Shown: piece by piece, positions 10,160 through 19,163 of the stretch
How the letters are laid out: each line of letters starts with the position of its first letter
Numbering within the stretch: position 1 is the first letter of the stretch
DNA from: Burkholderiales bacterium Ga0077547
Lineage (GTDB): Bacteria > Pseudomonadota > Gammaproteobacteria > Burkholderiales > Burkholderiaceae_C
NCBI GenBank assembly: GCA_001464195.1
Contig: LNEY01000014.1
Location: 62,001-126,000, forward strand
DNA: 64,000 bases
Direction: 5' to 3'
Notes under the pieces: generated by a model
What the model saw: the letters and a program-made list of their open reading frames with translations, nothing else
Databases searched by the model: none
Told to the model about the DNA's origin: nothing
Made by a program: the position numbers and the translations under genes

Positions 10160-10301
10160 GGCGGATAAAATCTCAGGGTTAACTCGCGTGCCGACGGGAC
10201 CGAGCAACTCGAAAGCGTAGCCCAATTCCCGTGCCCACGTGCACCATCTGCGCAGCCCGCGCGTTGCAGTGCTTTCAACGCCCCCACCACAAGGAATTTT
10301 C

Positions 10302-11513
10302 ATGGCATCGCTCTTTGCCGCCGTCGATATGGCGCCCCGCGACCCGATCCTCGGACTCAACGAACAGTACAACGCTGATCCGAACCCGTCCAAGGTCAAC
10401 CTCGGCGTCGGCGTGTATTTCGACGAGTCCGGCAAGCTGCCGCTGCTGAAGTGCGTGGCCGCGGCTGAAAAACTGATCTTCGACACCCTGAAGCCGCACG
10501 GCTATTTGCCCATCGACGGCATCGCCGCTTACGACAAGGCGGTGCAGGGTCTGGTGTTCGGCGCCGACAGTGCGGCAGTTAAGGACGGGCGCGTCGCCAC
10601 CGTGCAGGCCCTGGGCGGCACCGGTGGGCTGAAGATCGGCGCCGATTTCTTGCAGCACCTGGCGGCACGTCATGGCAGCGCGCCGAAAGTCTTGATCAGC
10701 GACCCGAGCTGGGAGAACCACCGCGCGCTGTTCACCAACGCCGGCTTCACGGTCGAAACCTACCCGTACTACGACGCTGCCAAGCGTGGCGTCAACGTCG
10801 ACGGCATGCTCACCGCGCTGAACACCGCACCCACCGGCACCATCGTCGTGCTGCACGCCTGCTGCCACAACCCGACCGGCTACGACATCACCCCGGCGCA
10901 ATGGGCGCAGGTGGTGGCGGCCGTGAAGGCGCGAGGTCTGGTCGCCTTCCTCGACATGGCCTACCAAGGCTTCGGTGACGGCATCGCGGAAGACGGCGCG
11001 GTGGTCGCTCAGTTTCTCGATGCGGGCCTTGACTTCTTCGTCGCGACCTCGTTCTCGAAGAGCTTCTCGCTGTACGGCGAGCGCGTCGGTGCGCTGAGCG
11101 TGGTGTGCGCCAGCAAGGAAGAGATGACGCGCGTGCTCAGCCAGTTGAAGATCGTGATCCGCACCAATTACTCGAACCCGCCGACGCACGGCGCTCAGAT
11201 CGTTGCCACCGTGCTGACCACGCCTGCGCTGCGTTCGATGTGGGAAGAGGAGCTGGCCGGCATGCGGGTGCGCATCAAGGAAATGCGCGCCCTGCTGCAA
11301 TCGAAGCTGGTCGCTGCGGGCACGAAACAGGACGTGAGCTTCATCACCCGCCAGAAGGGCATGTTCAGCTACACCGGGCTGGCCAAGCCGCAGATGGAGC
11401 GGTTGCGCAATGAGTTCGGCATCTACGGCGTCGATTCGGGCCGCATCTGCGTGGCCGCACTGAACCACGGCAACATCGATGCAGTGGTGAAGGCGATCGG
11501 TCTCGTGAGCTGA
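10302..11513 (+). CDS. tyrB: Aromatic-amino-acid / aspartate aminotransferase (class I)
   Basis: 403 residues, the length of TyrB/AspC (about 397). PLP enzyme moving amino groups between aromatic amino acids or aspartate and 2-oxoglutarate. It has the N-terminal [17 protein letters not shown], the substrate loop [14 protein letters not shown] with the PLP-contacting Asp/Tyr, the PLP lysine in [16 protein letters not shown] and the C-terminal [13 protein letters not shown] segment with the carboxylate-binding Arg. The ATG at 10302 has AAGGAA ten bases upstream; an open frame further up is disregarded. Divergent from uvrB. TyrB versus AspC specificity cannot be read directly. Confidence 0.88.
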   Translation: MASLFAAVDMAPRDPILGLNEQYNADPNPSKVNLGVGVYFDESGKLPLLKCVAAAEKLIFDTLKPHGYLPIDGIAAYDKAVQGLVFGADSAAVKDGRVATVQALGGTGGLKIGADFLQHLAARHGSAPKVLISDPSWENHRALFTNAGFTVETYPYYDAAKRGVNVDGMLTALNTAPTGTIVVLHACCHNPTGYDITPAQWAQVVAAVKARGLVAFLDMAYQGFGDGIAEDGAVVAQFLDAGLDFFVATSFSKSFSLYGERVGALSVVCASKEEMTRVLSQLKIVIRTNYSNPPTHGAQIVATVLTTPALRSMWEEELAGMRVRIKEMRALLQSKLVAAGTKQDVSFITRQKGMFSYTGLAKPQMERLRNEFGIYGVDSGRICVAALNHGNIDAVVKAIGLVS

Positions 11514-11536
11514 TGCGCCGGGACGCAGACCCCTTC

Positions 11537-11561
11537 AAGCCCGGTACTGCCGGGCTTTTTT
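11537..11561 (+). terminator. Rho-independent terminator after tyrB
   Basis: Stem AGCCCGG, loop TACTG, then CCGGGCT running into a T tract. It lies 25 bases after the aminotransferase stop and is well placed to end that transcript. Confidence 0.85.
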
Positions 11562-11786
11562 GTCAAAACCTTATGTAATGAGCAGCCCTCACGTCATGGT
11601 CGGGCCGATCATCCAACCCAGTTCGAGCGACGTCCCTAGGGCATCCGCCCTACAATGCTGCGGTGCAGCATTCATACTCTGACCCCAGGTGCCGATGAAT
11701 CCTTGAATGGCAAATTTGTTGGCGACCCGCACCCGCTGTACCCGCGCCGCCGCCGGCGACGCGCCCGTGTGAACCAGGATTTCCCC

Positions 11787-13199
11787 ATGTCGATGCTCTA
11801 CCAGTTCTATGAAACACAGCGTGCGTTGTTGAGCCCGCTGGCTGAATTCGCGAGCGCCTCGTCCAAGCTGTACAGCCATCCGCTGTCGCCGTTCACCCAC
11901 ACCCCCCAGGCGCCCCGCGTATCCGCCGGGCTGAACCTGATGCACCGCCTGTCGAAGGAGTACGAAAAGCCCGAGTTCAATATCCACTCGGTCAAGGCCG
12001 ACGGGGTGGAAGTCGCGGTGCAGCAGCAAGTGGCCATCGACAAGCCGTTCTGCCGCCTGTTGCGCTTCAAGCGCTTCGCTGACGACCTGCCGCTGCTCAA
12101 GACCATGAAGGAGCAGCCCACGGTGCTGGTCGTCGCACCGCTCTCAGGCCATCACTCGACACTGCTGCGCGAGACGGTGCGCGAGCTTCTGCAGCATCAC
12201 AAGGTCTACATCACCGACTGGACCGATGCACGCATGGTGCCGGTCAAAGTGGGTCCGTTCCACCTCGACGACTATGTCGAGTACGTGCAGGAATTCATCC
12301 GCCACATCGGCCCCGAGGTCCATGTGATCTCGGTGTGCCAGCCGACAGTGCCGGTGCTCGCAGCGATCTCACTGATGGCCAGCCGGGGCGAGAAAACCCC
12401 CCGTTCGATGACGATGATGGGCGGTCCGATCGATGCGCGCCTGTCGCCTACCGCGGTCAACAACCTCGCGATGAACAAGAGCCTCGAGTGGTTCGAGAAC
12501 AACGTGATCTTCCGCGTGCCGACCAACTACCCCGGCAGCCAGCGCCTTGTGTACCCCGGCTTCATGCAGCACACCGGGTTCATCGCGATGAACCCGAGCC
12601 ACCATGCCCGCTCGCACTACGACTACTTCATGGACCTGGTGCGTGGCGACGGCGAGAGCGCCGACTTCCACACCAACTTCTACGACGAGTACAACGCGGT
12701 ACTCGACATGCCAGCCGAGTACTACCTCGACACCATCAAGACGGTGTTCCAGGACTTTGCACTGGTCAACGGCACCTGGACAGTGACCGGTGAACTGGTG
12801 CGCCCGCAGGACATCAAGACCACCGCGCTGTTGACCATCGAGGGCGAAAAGGACGACATCTCTGGTGCCGGCCAGACCCGCGCGGCGCATGACTTGTGCA
12901 CCGGTGTCGACCGGAAACACCATTTCCACCACGATGCGATGGGTGCCGGCCACTATGGCATCTTCTCCGGCCGCCGCTGGCGCGAGGACGTGTACCCACG
13001 TTTGCGTTCTTTTATTGCGCAACACGATGCCAGCAAGGCCGTGGCGCCGAAGCGGGCGATCGCCAAGGTGGTCACGGTGACGAAAGCGGCCCAGCAGACG
13101 GGTCTGAAGCTGGTACCTGCGGTGAAAGCAGCGATTGCTGCGCCGACCGCGCGCAAGCAGGCGCCAAAAGCATCGCCGAAGCGCCAACGGACGAAGTGA
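11787..13199 (+). CDS. phaZ: Intracellular polyhydroxyalkanoate depolymerase
   Basis: 470 residues. Intracellular PhaZ enzymes mobilise native PHB granules. The sequence has the family start MSMLYQFYETQRALLSP, the pentapeptide-like VISVCQPTVP in which Cys replaces Ser as nucleophile (as in Cupriavidus PhaZa1), a GPIDARLSPTAVN segment, and HHDAMGAGHYGIFSGRRW with the catalytic His near the end. After the catalytic domain a 50-residue tail rich in Lys, Ala and Pro follows, unusual in length and charge. The start at 11787 gives the conserved N-terminus; the open frame reaches further upstream. Confidence 0.95.
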   Translation: MSMLYQFYETQRALLSPLAEFASASSKLYSHPLSPFTHTPQAPRVSAGLNLMHRLSKEYEKPEFNIHSVKADGVEVAVQQQVAIDKPFCRLLRFKRFADDLPLLKTMKEQPTVLVVAPLSGHHSTLLRETVRELLQHHKVYITDWTDARMVPVKVGPFHLDDYVEYVQEFIRHIGPEVHVISVCQPTVPVLAAISLMASRGEKTPRSMTMMGGPIDARLSPTAVNNLAMNKSLEWFENNVIFRVPTNYPGSQRLVYPGFMQHTGFIAMNPSHHARSHYDYFMDLVRGDGESADFHTNFYDEYNAVLDMPAEYYLDTIKTVFQDFALVNGTWTVTGELVRPQDIKTTALLTIEGEKDDISGAGQTRAAHDLCTGVDRKHHFHHDAMGAGHYGIFSGRRWREDVYPRLRSFIAQHDASKAVAPKRAIAKVVTVTKAAQQTGLKLVPAVKAAIAAPTARKQAPKASPKRQRTK

Positions 13200-13203
13200 T
13201 CCG

Positions 13204-13911
13204 ATGGCGGACCGTTTGGCCGCGGAGCCGCCGACGCTGACATCCGTCGACGACATCGATCGTGCATTGCCGCAGACGCAGTGCACCCGCTGCGGCTACC
13301 CCGATTGCCGCAGCTATGCACAGGCCATCTTCGAGGGCAGCGCTGCAATCAACCGCTGCCCACCGGGTGGGGCCGAAGGCATTGCCCGGCTGGCGGCCAT
13401 CGTGGGCACAGCGGTCCAGCCGCTCGATGTGTCGCACGGCGTGGAGGGGCCACGCCGCCTGGCAGTCATCGACGAAGCCATCTGCATCGGTTGCACGCTG
13501 TGTCTGCCGGCCTGCCCGGTCGACAGCATCCTCGGCGGCCCGAAGGCCATGCACACCGTGATGGCCAGCCTGTGCACCGGTTGTGAACTGTGCATCCCCG
13601 CCTGCCCGGTCGATTGCATTTCGCTGATCGATGTCACGGGTGAGCAAACCGGCTGGGCCGCTTGGAGCCCGCAGCGGGCTGACGAGGCCAAGGCGCGCCA
13701 CGGCTTTCACCAATTCCGGCTGCAACGCGATCGCAGTGAGCGCCATGCGCGGTTGGAGGCGCGCGCGCTGGCGCTCAAGCCACTCGTGGTCAACCCCTCG
13801 CCAGACGCCGACTCAGTGACGCCGCAGGCCGATCCAGCGCCCGCCACAGACAGCAAGCGCGCCGTCATCGACGCTGCGCTGGCGCGCGCTCGAGCCAACC
13901 GGCGAACCTGA
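13204..13911 (+). CDS. rnfB: RnfB/RsxB-like ferredoxin
   Basis: 235 residues. RnfB carries electrons in Rnf/Rsx membrane complexes. An Fe-S domain comes first (QTQCTRCGYPDC, then C in NRCPPGG), then two 4Fe-4S ferredoxin motifs: CIGCTLCLPACPVD and CTGCELCIPACPVD. The usual N-terminal membrane helix is absent, and the C-terminus is a charged Ala/Arg tail, as in the stand-alone RnfB found in Burkholderiales. No rnfA, C, D, G or E genes are nearby. Start ATG 13204 is four bases after the phaZ stop. It overlaps the next gene by one base (TGATG), and nth follows that gene. Confidence 0.9.
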   Translation: MADRLAAEPPTLTSVDDIDRALPQTQCTRCGYPDCRSYAQAIFEGSAAINRCPPGGAEGIARLAAIVGTAVQPLDVSHGVEGPRRLAVIDEAICIGCTLCLPACPVDSILGGPKAMHTVMASLCTGCELCIPACPVDCISLIDVTGEQTGWAAWSPQRADEAKARHGFHQFRLQRDRSERHARLEARALALKPLVVNPSPDADSVTPQADPAPATDSKRAVIDAALARARANRRT

Positions 13912-15836
13912 TGAGTCCCGTGTCAACGCTTCGGGTGCTGTCCGTCATCCCACCGATGACACAGCTCAACACGCCCTACCCCTCCACTGCGTACCTGACG
14001 GGCTTCCTGCGCTCGCGCCAAATCAACGCGGTGCAGGAGGATCTGGCACTCGCGCTGGTGCTGCAGCTGTTTTCGGCGGCCGGCTTGCAGGCGGTGCGTG
14101 CGGAGATCGAGGCCTCACCTCGCGCCCAGCGCAGCCCTCGCGTTTCGGCCTTCCTCGCCAGCTTCGAGCGGTATCTGGCCACGATCACGCCCACGATCGC
14201 CTTCCTGCAGGGCCGCGATCCCACGCTGGGTCACCGCATCTGCAGCCGCAGCTTCCTGCCAGAGGGCCCGCGCTTCGAATCGCTCGATGTCTACATCGAC
14301 GACGATGGCGGCGATCCGCTGGCCTGGGCCTTTGGCGCGCTTGGCGTTCAGGATCGGGCGCGCCACCTCGCAACGCTGTACCTCAACGACATCGCCGACG
14401 TGCTGCGCGATGCGATCGATCCGCGCTTCGAGTTCGTGCGCTACGCCGAGGCGCTGGCGCTGAGCCAGCCGACCTTCGACCCGTTGGCCGAGGCGCTGGC
14501 CGCCCCTCTGAACCTGATCGACCGCACCCTGATCGAACTCACGCAGCAGGCTCTGAGGCACCACAGTCCGCGCGTGGTGCTGGTGTCGGTGCCGTTTCCG
14601 GGCGCGGTGTATGCGGCGTTCCGCATCGCGCAAACGGTGAAGGCGCACGACCCGACGATCGTCACCGTGCTGGGCGGCGGTTACGCCAACACAGAGCTTC
14701 GTCAGTTGCGCGAGCCTCGCGTGTTTGACTTCTTCGATCACGTGACGCTGGACGCGGGTGAGCGACCCTTGCTTGCGCTGCTGGAACACCTGCAGAGCCA
14801 ACGCTCCGCGCAGCGGCTGGTACGCACCTACCGGCGCGATGCCAGCGGCGCGGTGCAGTACGTGAACTGGATCGAGGCCGATGTCGCCTTCGCAGAAGTC
14901 GGCACGCCGACCTGGGACGGTCTGCCGCTGGACCGCTACCTGTCGCTGCTCGACATGCTCAACCCGATGCACCGCCTGTGGTCCGACGGCCGCTGGAACA
15001 AGCTGACGGTGGCGCACGGCTGCTACTGGAAGAAGTGCAGCTTCTGCGACGTCAGCCTGGACTACATCTCGCGTTACGAAGGCGCGTCGGCTGCGACGCT
15101 GGTCGACCGCATCGAGGCCATCGTCCAGGAGACCGGCCAGACCGGCTTCCATTTCGTCGATGAGGCCGCCCCGCCGAAGGCACTGAAGGCCCTGGCCGCC
15201 GAGCTGCAGCGCCGCCAGCTGTCCATTTCGTGGTGGGGCAACATCCGTTTCGAAAAATCGTTCACGCCCGAGCTCTGCCAGCAACTGGCCGACAGTGGCT
15301 GCATCGCGATCTCGGGCGGCCTGGAAGTCGCATCCGACCGCTTGTTGAATCTGATGAAGAAGGGCGTGTCGGTCGAGCAGGTCGCGCGCGTCACCAAGGC
15401 CTTCAGCGACGCCGGCGTGCTGGTCCATGCCTATCTGATGTACGGGTTTCCGACGCAGACGGTGCAAGACACCGTCGACGCACTCGAATACGTGCGCCAG
15501 CTGTTCGAGCAGGGCTGCATCCAGTCGGGTTTCTTCCACCGCTTCGCCTGTACGGTGCACTCACCGGTGGGCAAGAACCCACAGGAGTACGGCGTCACCT
15601 TGCAGCCGCTGCCGCCGATCAGCTTCGCCACCAACGACGTCGGCTTCATCGATCCGAGCGGAGTCGATCACGATGCGCTGGGGGTGTCGCTCAAGAAGGC
15701 GCTCTACAACTACATGCACGGCATCGGCCTCGAAGAAGACGTGCGCACCTGGTTCGGCCCGCGCACGCCCAAGGCCCGGGTGCCGCGCGACCGCATCGCG
15801 CGTGCGCTGGCGGCGCAGGCAGAATTCACGAGGTGA
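13911..15836 (+). CDS. B12-binding-type radical SAM protein of unknown substrate
   Basis: 641 residues. The N-terminal third contains a Rossmann-like section resembling cobalamin-binding domains (VVLVSVPFPGAVYAAFRIA, then VTVLGGGYANTELRQL), and the radical SAM cluster motif is HGCYWKKCSFCD near residue 370, with Cys spacing CX4CX2C instead of the classical CX3CX2C. GGLEVASDRLLNLMKKGVS and a YGFPTQT motif follow, typical of B12-radical SAM enzymes. Substrate unknown. It overlaps rnfB by one base and nth by four (GTGA), so the three are one operon; electrons from RnfB to this enzyme or to Nth would be a plausible link but is inference. Confidence 0.85.
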   Translation: MSPVSTLRVLSVIPPMTQLNTPYPSTAYLTGFLRSRQINAVQEDLALALVLQLFSAAGLQAVRAEIEASPRAQRSPRVSAFLASFERYLATITPTIAFLQGRDPTLGHRICSRSFLPEGPRFESLDVYIDDDGGDPLAWAFGALGVQDRARHLATLYLNDIADVLRDAIDPRFEFVRYAEALALSQPTFDPLAEALAAPLNLIDRTLIELTQQALRHHSPRVVLVSVPFPGAVYAAFRIAQTVKAHDPTIVTVLGGGYANTELRQLREPRVFDFFDHVTLDAGERPLLALLEHLQSQRSAQRLVRTYRRDASGAVQYVNWIEADVAFAEVGTPTWDGLPLDRYLSLLDMLNPMHRLWSDGRWNKLTVAHGCYWKKCSFCDVSLDYISRYEGASAATLVDRIEAIVQETGQTGFHFVDEAAPPKALKALAAELQRRQLSISWWGNIRFEKSFTPELCQQLADSGCIAISGGLEVASDRLLNLMKKGVSVEQVARVTKAFSDAGVLVHAYLMYGFPTQTVQDTVDALEYVRQLFEQGCIQSGFFHRFACTVHSPVGKNPQEYGVTLQPLPPISFATNDVGFIDPSGVDHDALGVSLKKALYNYMHGIGLEEDVRTWFGPRTPKARVPRDRIARALAAQAEFTR

Positions 15837-16486
15837 AGAAGACCGACATCGCTCCGTTTTTCGCCGTGCTCAAGGCGACCAATCCGCAACCCCAGACCGA
15901 ACTCGAGTTCACCAATGTGTTCGAGCTGCTGGCCGCGGTGCTGCTGTCAGCGCAGGCGACTGATGTCGGTGTCAACAAGGCCACTCGGCGGCTTTTTGCG
16001 GTGGCCAACTCACCGCAAAAAATCCTGGCACTCGGGCTGCCTGCGCTGACAGAGCACATTCGCACGATCGGCCTGTTCCGTACCAAGGCAAAGAACCTGT
16101 ACGAAACCTGCCGCTTGCTGGTCGAGCACCACCGCGGCGAGGTGCCGCGAACCCGAGAAGAACTCGAAGCGCTGCCCGGCGTGGGCCGCAAAACCGCGAA
16201 CGTGGTGCTGAATGTGGCCTTCGGTGAGGCCACGATGGCGGTAGACACCCATATCTTCCGCGTCAGCAATCGAACCGGGCTGGCCCCGGGCAGGAACCCG
16301 TTGCAGGTCGAGCTGAAGTTGCTGGAGCGCGTGCCCACCGAATACCTGGTCGATGCTCATCACTGGCTGATCCTGCACGGCCGCTATGTGTGCACCGCAC
16401 GCAGCCCGAAGTGCGGCGAGTGTGCGGTGGCGCTGTACTGTGATTCGCGGCCGCGGGCCACCGGCAGCCGGCCTAAAGGCCCTTGA
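15833..16486 (+). CDS. nth: Endonuclease III
   Basis: 217 residues starting at GTG, E. coli Nth being 211. DNA glycosylase/AP lyase acting on oxidised pyrimidines. The helix-hairpin-helix LPGVGRKTANVVLN contains catalytic Lys120, the VDTHIFRVSNR motif contains Asp138, and the 4Fe-4S cluster ligands CX6CX2CX5C are near the C-terminus. GTG overlaps the radical SAM stop as GTGA, indicating translational coupling. In E. coli, nth closes the rsx operon; here only rnfB remains, with a radical SAM gene between. Confidence 0.96.
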   Translation: MKKTDIAPFFAVLKATNPQPQTELEFTNVFELLAAVLLSAQATDVGVNKATRRLFAVANSPQKILALGLPALTEHIRTIGLFRTKAKNLYETCRLLVEHHRGEVPRTREELEALPGVGRKTANVVLNVAFGEATMAVDTHIFRVSNRTGLAPGRNPLQVELKLLERVPTEYLVDAHHWLILHGRYVCTARSPKCGECAVALYCDSRPRATGSRPKGP

Positions 16487-16584
16487 GACGCAGCCTCTGC
16501 CGGCCGACTTGCAAAGTCGATAGGATCGGTGCCTTGTACGGCGCTTACCGTGCCTCCCCAAATTCCAACCCGAAAGGACAGACC

Positions 16585-16932
16585 ATGCAAACCACTTCCT
16601 CCGGACTGCAATTTGAAGACACGATCGACGGCACGGGTGACCTGGCGGAATCCGGACAGCATGTCACGGTTCACTACACCGGCTGGCTCTACAGCAACGG
16701 CGTCAAGGGCAACAAGTTCGACAGCAGCAAGGACCGCGGCGACCCGTTCAAGTTTTACCTGGGACAGGGCCAGGTGATCCGCGGCTGGGATGAGGGTGTG
16801 GTGGGCATGCGGGTCGGTGGCACGCGCGTGCTGGTGATCCCACCTGACCTGGGCTATGGCGCTCGCGGCGCTGGCGGTGTGATCCCACCGGACGCGACGC
16901 TGATGTTCGAGGTCGAGTTGCTCGACATCTGA
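16585..16932 (+). CDS. FKBP-type peptidyl-prolyl isomerase
   Basis: 115 residues, a minimal cytosolic FKBP. It accelerates cis-trans isomerisation of prolyl bonds. Family signatures are complete: VTVHYTGWLYSNG, FKFYLGQGQVIRGWDEGV, GMRVGGTRVLVIPPDLGYG, and the IPPDATLMFEVELLDI end. No signal peptide. The ATG at 16585 has AAAGGA upstream; a longer open frame exists but extends outside the fold. Confidence 0.95.
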   Translation: MQTTSSGLQFEDTIDGTGDLAESGQHVTVHYTGWLYSNGVKGNKFDSSKDRGDPFKFYLGQGQVIRGWDEGVVGMRVGGTRVLVIPPDLGYGARGAGGVIPPDATLMFEVELLDI

Positions 16933-16981
16933 GCTGACTTCGGCACGCCGGACGCACACCTCGGCAGCCAGACAGCGGGCC

Positions 16982-17941
16982 ATGTCCATCCAGTACGACA
17001 TCACGCACACCACGGTGTATCGCTACAAGAAGCCGGTGAGCTTCGGCGAACACCGCGTGATGTTCAGACCACGGGACAGCCACGACCTTCGCGTGTTGGC
17101 CACCGACCTGCAGGTCAGTCCGGCGTCGATCATTCGCATGATCCAGGACCCGCACTCGAACTCGGTGGCGCTGGTGCAGCCTCTGAGTTCGGCGCTGGAG
17201 CTGCGCATCGTGTGCTCGTTCACGATCGAGCATGCGCACAGCTACAACCTCGAACTGCCCGTGTCGAAGGCGAGCGAGTTTTTCCCGTTCGCCTACACAC
17301 CGGATGAGCGCTTCGACCTGGAGATGTACCTGCGCCCTCACCATGACGATCCGCAGGGTGAGCTGATGGCCTGGGCGCGGCAGTTCCTACACACCGATGG
17401 TCCGTCGCGCACCCGTGATCTGCTGGTCGCCATGAACGAGCACATCCGCAACCACATGGTCTACAGCAGCCGGGAAGAAGAAGGCACGCAATCGCCACTG
17501 GACACCCTGAAGCTTGGCAGCGGCACCTGCCGAGACTTCGCGTTGCTGATGATGGAGGCGGCACGCCGGCTTGGCGTGGCCACCCGATTCGTATCGGGCT
17601 ACCTCTATGACCCGGCGCTCGACACCGGCCTGTCCAGCACGAGCGCGCCAGGCGGATCGAAGGTCACTCAAGGCGCGGGGAGCACCCACGCGTGGCTACA
17701 GGCCTATCTGCCCGGCGCCGGATGGGTGGCATTCGACCCGACCAACAACTTTCTGGGCGGCAACCAGCTCATACGCGTCGGCGTCGCACGCGACCCCAGC
17801 CAGGCGGCACCGGTCTCCGGAAGCTGGTACGGCGACATCGATGCCTATGAGGGCATGGAGGCGTCCGTCATGGTGCGCCGGGTGGCGAGCTCGCCGTGGC
17901 GTTCGCCCGTACCGGCATCGGCTGGCACGGTCGGCGTGTAG
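16982..17941 (+). CDS. Transglutaminase-like protein
   Basis: 319 residues, no signal peptide. It has an N-terminal beta-sandwich of the type found before bacterial transglutaminase cores (ITHTTVYRYKKPVSFGEHRVMFRPR), then the core with the catalytic triad: Cys in LGSGTCRDFA, His in STHAWLQAYLPG and Asp in GWVAFDPTNN. Such proteins are common and often act as proteases or amidases instead of cross-linkers; the substrate is unknown. The start lies 49 bases after the FKBP stop. Clear family, unclear job. Confidence 0.88.
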   Translation: MSIQYDITHTTVYRYKKPVSFGEHRVMFRPRDSHDLRVLATDLQVSPASIIRMIQDPHSNSVALVQPLSSALELRIVCSFTIEHAHSYNLELPVSKASEFFPFAYTPDERFDLEMYLRPHHDDPQGELMAWARQFLHTDGPSRTRDLLVAMNEHIRNHMVYSSREEEGTQSPLDTLKLGSGTCRDFALLMMEAARRLGVATRFVSGYLYDPALDTGLSSTSAPGGSKVTQGAGSTHAWLQAYLPGAGWVAFDPTNNFLGGNQLIRVGVARDPSQAAPVSGSWYGDIDAYEGMEASVMVRRVASSPWRSPVPASAGTVGV

Positions 17942-18044
17942 GAAAGGTCTGACGAACACTGCGTGGTTTGTACCGCATGGCAATGGCGATCGAACACACG
18001 ACAATTCAATCTGATTGGCCCCTTCTCCTTGCCACGCCGTACGC

Positions 18045-18455
18045 ATGGGACTCCTGAAAACCTACATCGTCGAAGACAGCCCGGTCATACGCGAGAACCT
18101 GATCGCTGCGTTGGAAGAACTGGTCCGTGTGGACGTGGTCGGAACCGCAGCCGACGAGAACACCGCGGTGGCATGGTTGTCGAGTCACACCAACGACTGC
18201 GACCTGATGATCGTCGACGTGTTTTTGGCCCAAGGGTCAGGGCTGGGCGTTTTGAAGGCGGCGCGCGAACACGAAAAACCGACCAAGCTGGTGGTGCTGA
18301 GCAACTACGCGACGACCGACATGCGGCGCAAATGCATCGAGCTCGGTGCAGACCGGGTTTTCGACAAGTCCAACGAGATCGATGCGTTGATGGCCTACTG
18401 CATGCGCCTGTCCGATGGCGACAGCGGCAACAGCGGCTTCGGTGCGTCGTCGTGA
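18045..18455 (+). CDS. Single-domain response regulator
   Basis: 136 residues consisting of one receiver domain. Acidic pocket VEDSP near residue 10, phosphoacceptor Asp in LMIVDVFL, conserved Ser in VVLSNY and Lys in VFDKSNE. There is no output domain; the last 20 residues are a Gly/Ser tail. Its stop faces that of the NarL-type regulator 25 bases away. A CheY-like role or phosphate sink for the neighbouring kinase is likely but inferred. ATG 18045 (MGLLKTYIVEDSP) fits the family; an ATG ten codons earlier is possible. Confidence 0.88.
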   Translation: MGLLKTYIVEDSPVIRENLIAALEELVRVDVVGTAADENTAVAWLSSHTNDCDLMIVDVFLAQGSGLGVLKAAREHEKPTKLVVLSNYATTDMRRKCIELGADRVFDKSNEIDALMAYCMRLSDGDSGNSGFGASS

Positions 18456-18480
18456 CCGCTGGCGCGGTCGGCTTTTGTCG

Positions 18481-19113
18481 CTACTGAATCAGTCCGGTCT
18501 TCAGCGCGTAGTAGGTCAGATCGCTGTTCGACTCGAGCTTCATCTTCTCCATCACCCGCGTGCGGTAGGTACTGACCGTCTTCACGCTCAACGACATGCT
18601 GACTGCCATCGTGCCAATCGCCTCGCCCTTTGCCAGCCGCAGGAACACCTGCAGCTCACGCTCCGACAGCAATTCATGAGGCAGCTTGTCGCCGCCATCG
18701 GCCAGACCGTCGGCCAGCAACTCTGCCACGCCGGAGGTGATGTACTTGCGGCCGCGAAACACGGTGCGAATCGCCTTGGCAATCTCCTCGGGCTCGCAGT
18801 CCTTGTTGAGGTAGCCCGCCGCACCTTGCTTGAGCATGGTGGTTGCATAGTGCTGTTCCGGAAATCCGCTGAGGATCAGCACCGGCAGTTCGGGGGCGCG
18901 CGCCTTGATGGCCGCCAACACCTCCACACCGCTCTGATCGGGCATGGACAGATCGACCAGCATCACATCGACCCCACCAGCGCGCACGATGTCGATCGCC
19001 TCGCGCCCGTTCGACGCTTCAGCGACCACCGTCAGGCCGATCTCTTCAGACAGGAACTGGCGCAGCCCGGTGCGCACGATGGCGTGATCGTCGACGATGG
19101 CAATGCGGATCAT
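18481..19113 (-). CDS. NarL/FixJ-family response regulator
   Basis: 210 residues. Receiver domain with IVDDHAIVRTG, phosphoacceptor Asp in VMLVDLSMPDQSG and Lys in AAGYLNKDCEPEE, followed by a LuxR-type helix-turn-helix with LLSERELQVFLRLAKGE and the SVKTVSTYRTRVMEKM recognition part. Divergent from the histidine kinase gene 50 bases away, so the two likely form a pair, with operators in the short shared region. Start ATG 19113; longer open frame dismissed. Confidence 0.93.
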   Translation of the reverse strand: MIRIAIVDDHAIVRTGLRQFLSEEIGLTVVAEASNGREAIDIVRAGGVDVMLVDLSMPDQSGVEVLAAIKARAPELPVLILSGFPEQHYATTMLKQGAAGYLNKDCEPEEIAKAIRTVFRGRKYITSGVAELLADGLADGGDKLPHELLSERELQVFLRLAKGEAIGTMAVSMSLSVKTVSTYRTRVMEKMKLESNSDLTYYALKTGLIQ

Positions 19114-19163
19114 GGGTGGGCCGTTCGGTGCGCGATGTGGAGACCGCAGTCTAGAGCAATGCC

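Noticed and set aside
10160-10301. LexA operator before uvrB
   Set aside because: No CTGT-N8-ACAG-like dyad was found.
14115-15560. 481-codon minus-strand frame opposite the radical SAM gene
   Set aside because: Shadow frame rich in Arg, Gln and His with no motif.
15230-15832. N-terminal extension of nth
   Set aside because: Lies wholly in another frame of the radical SAM gene; GTG 15833 gives the right family length and catalytic positions.
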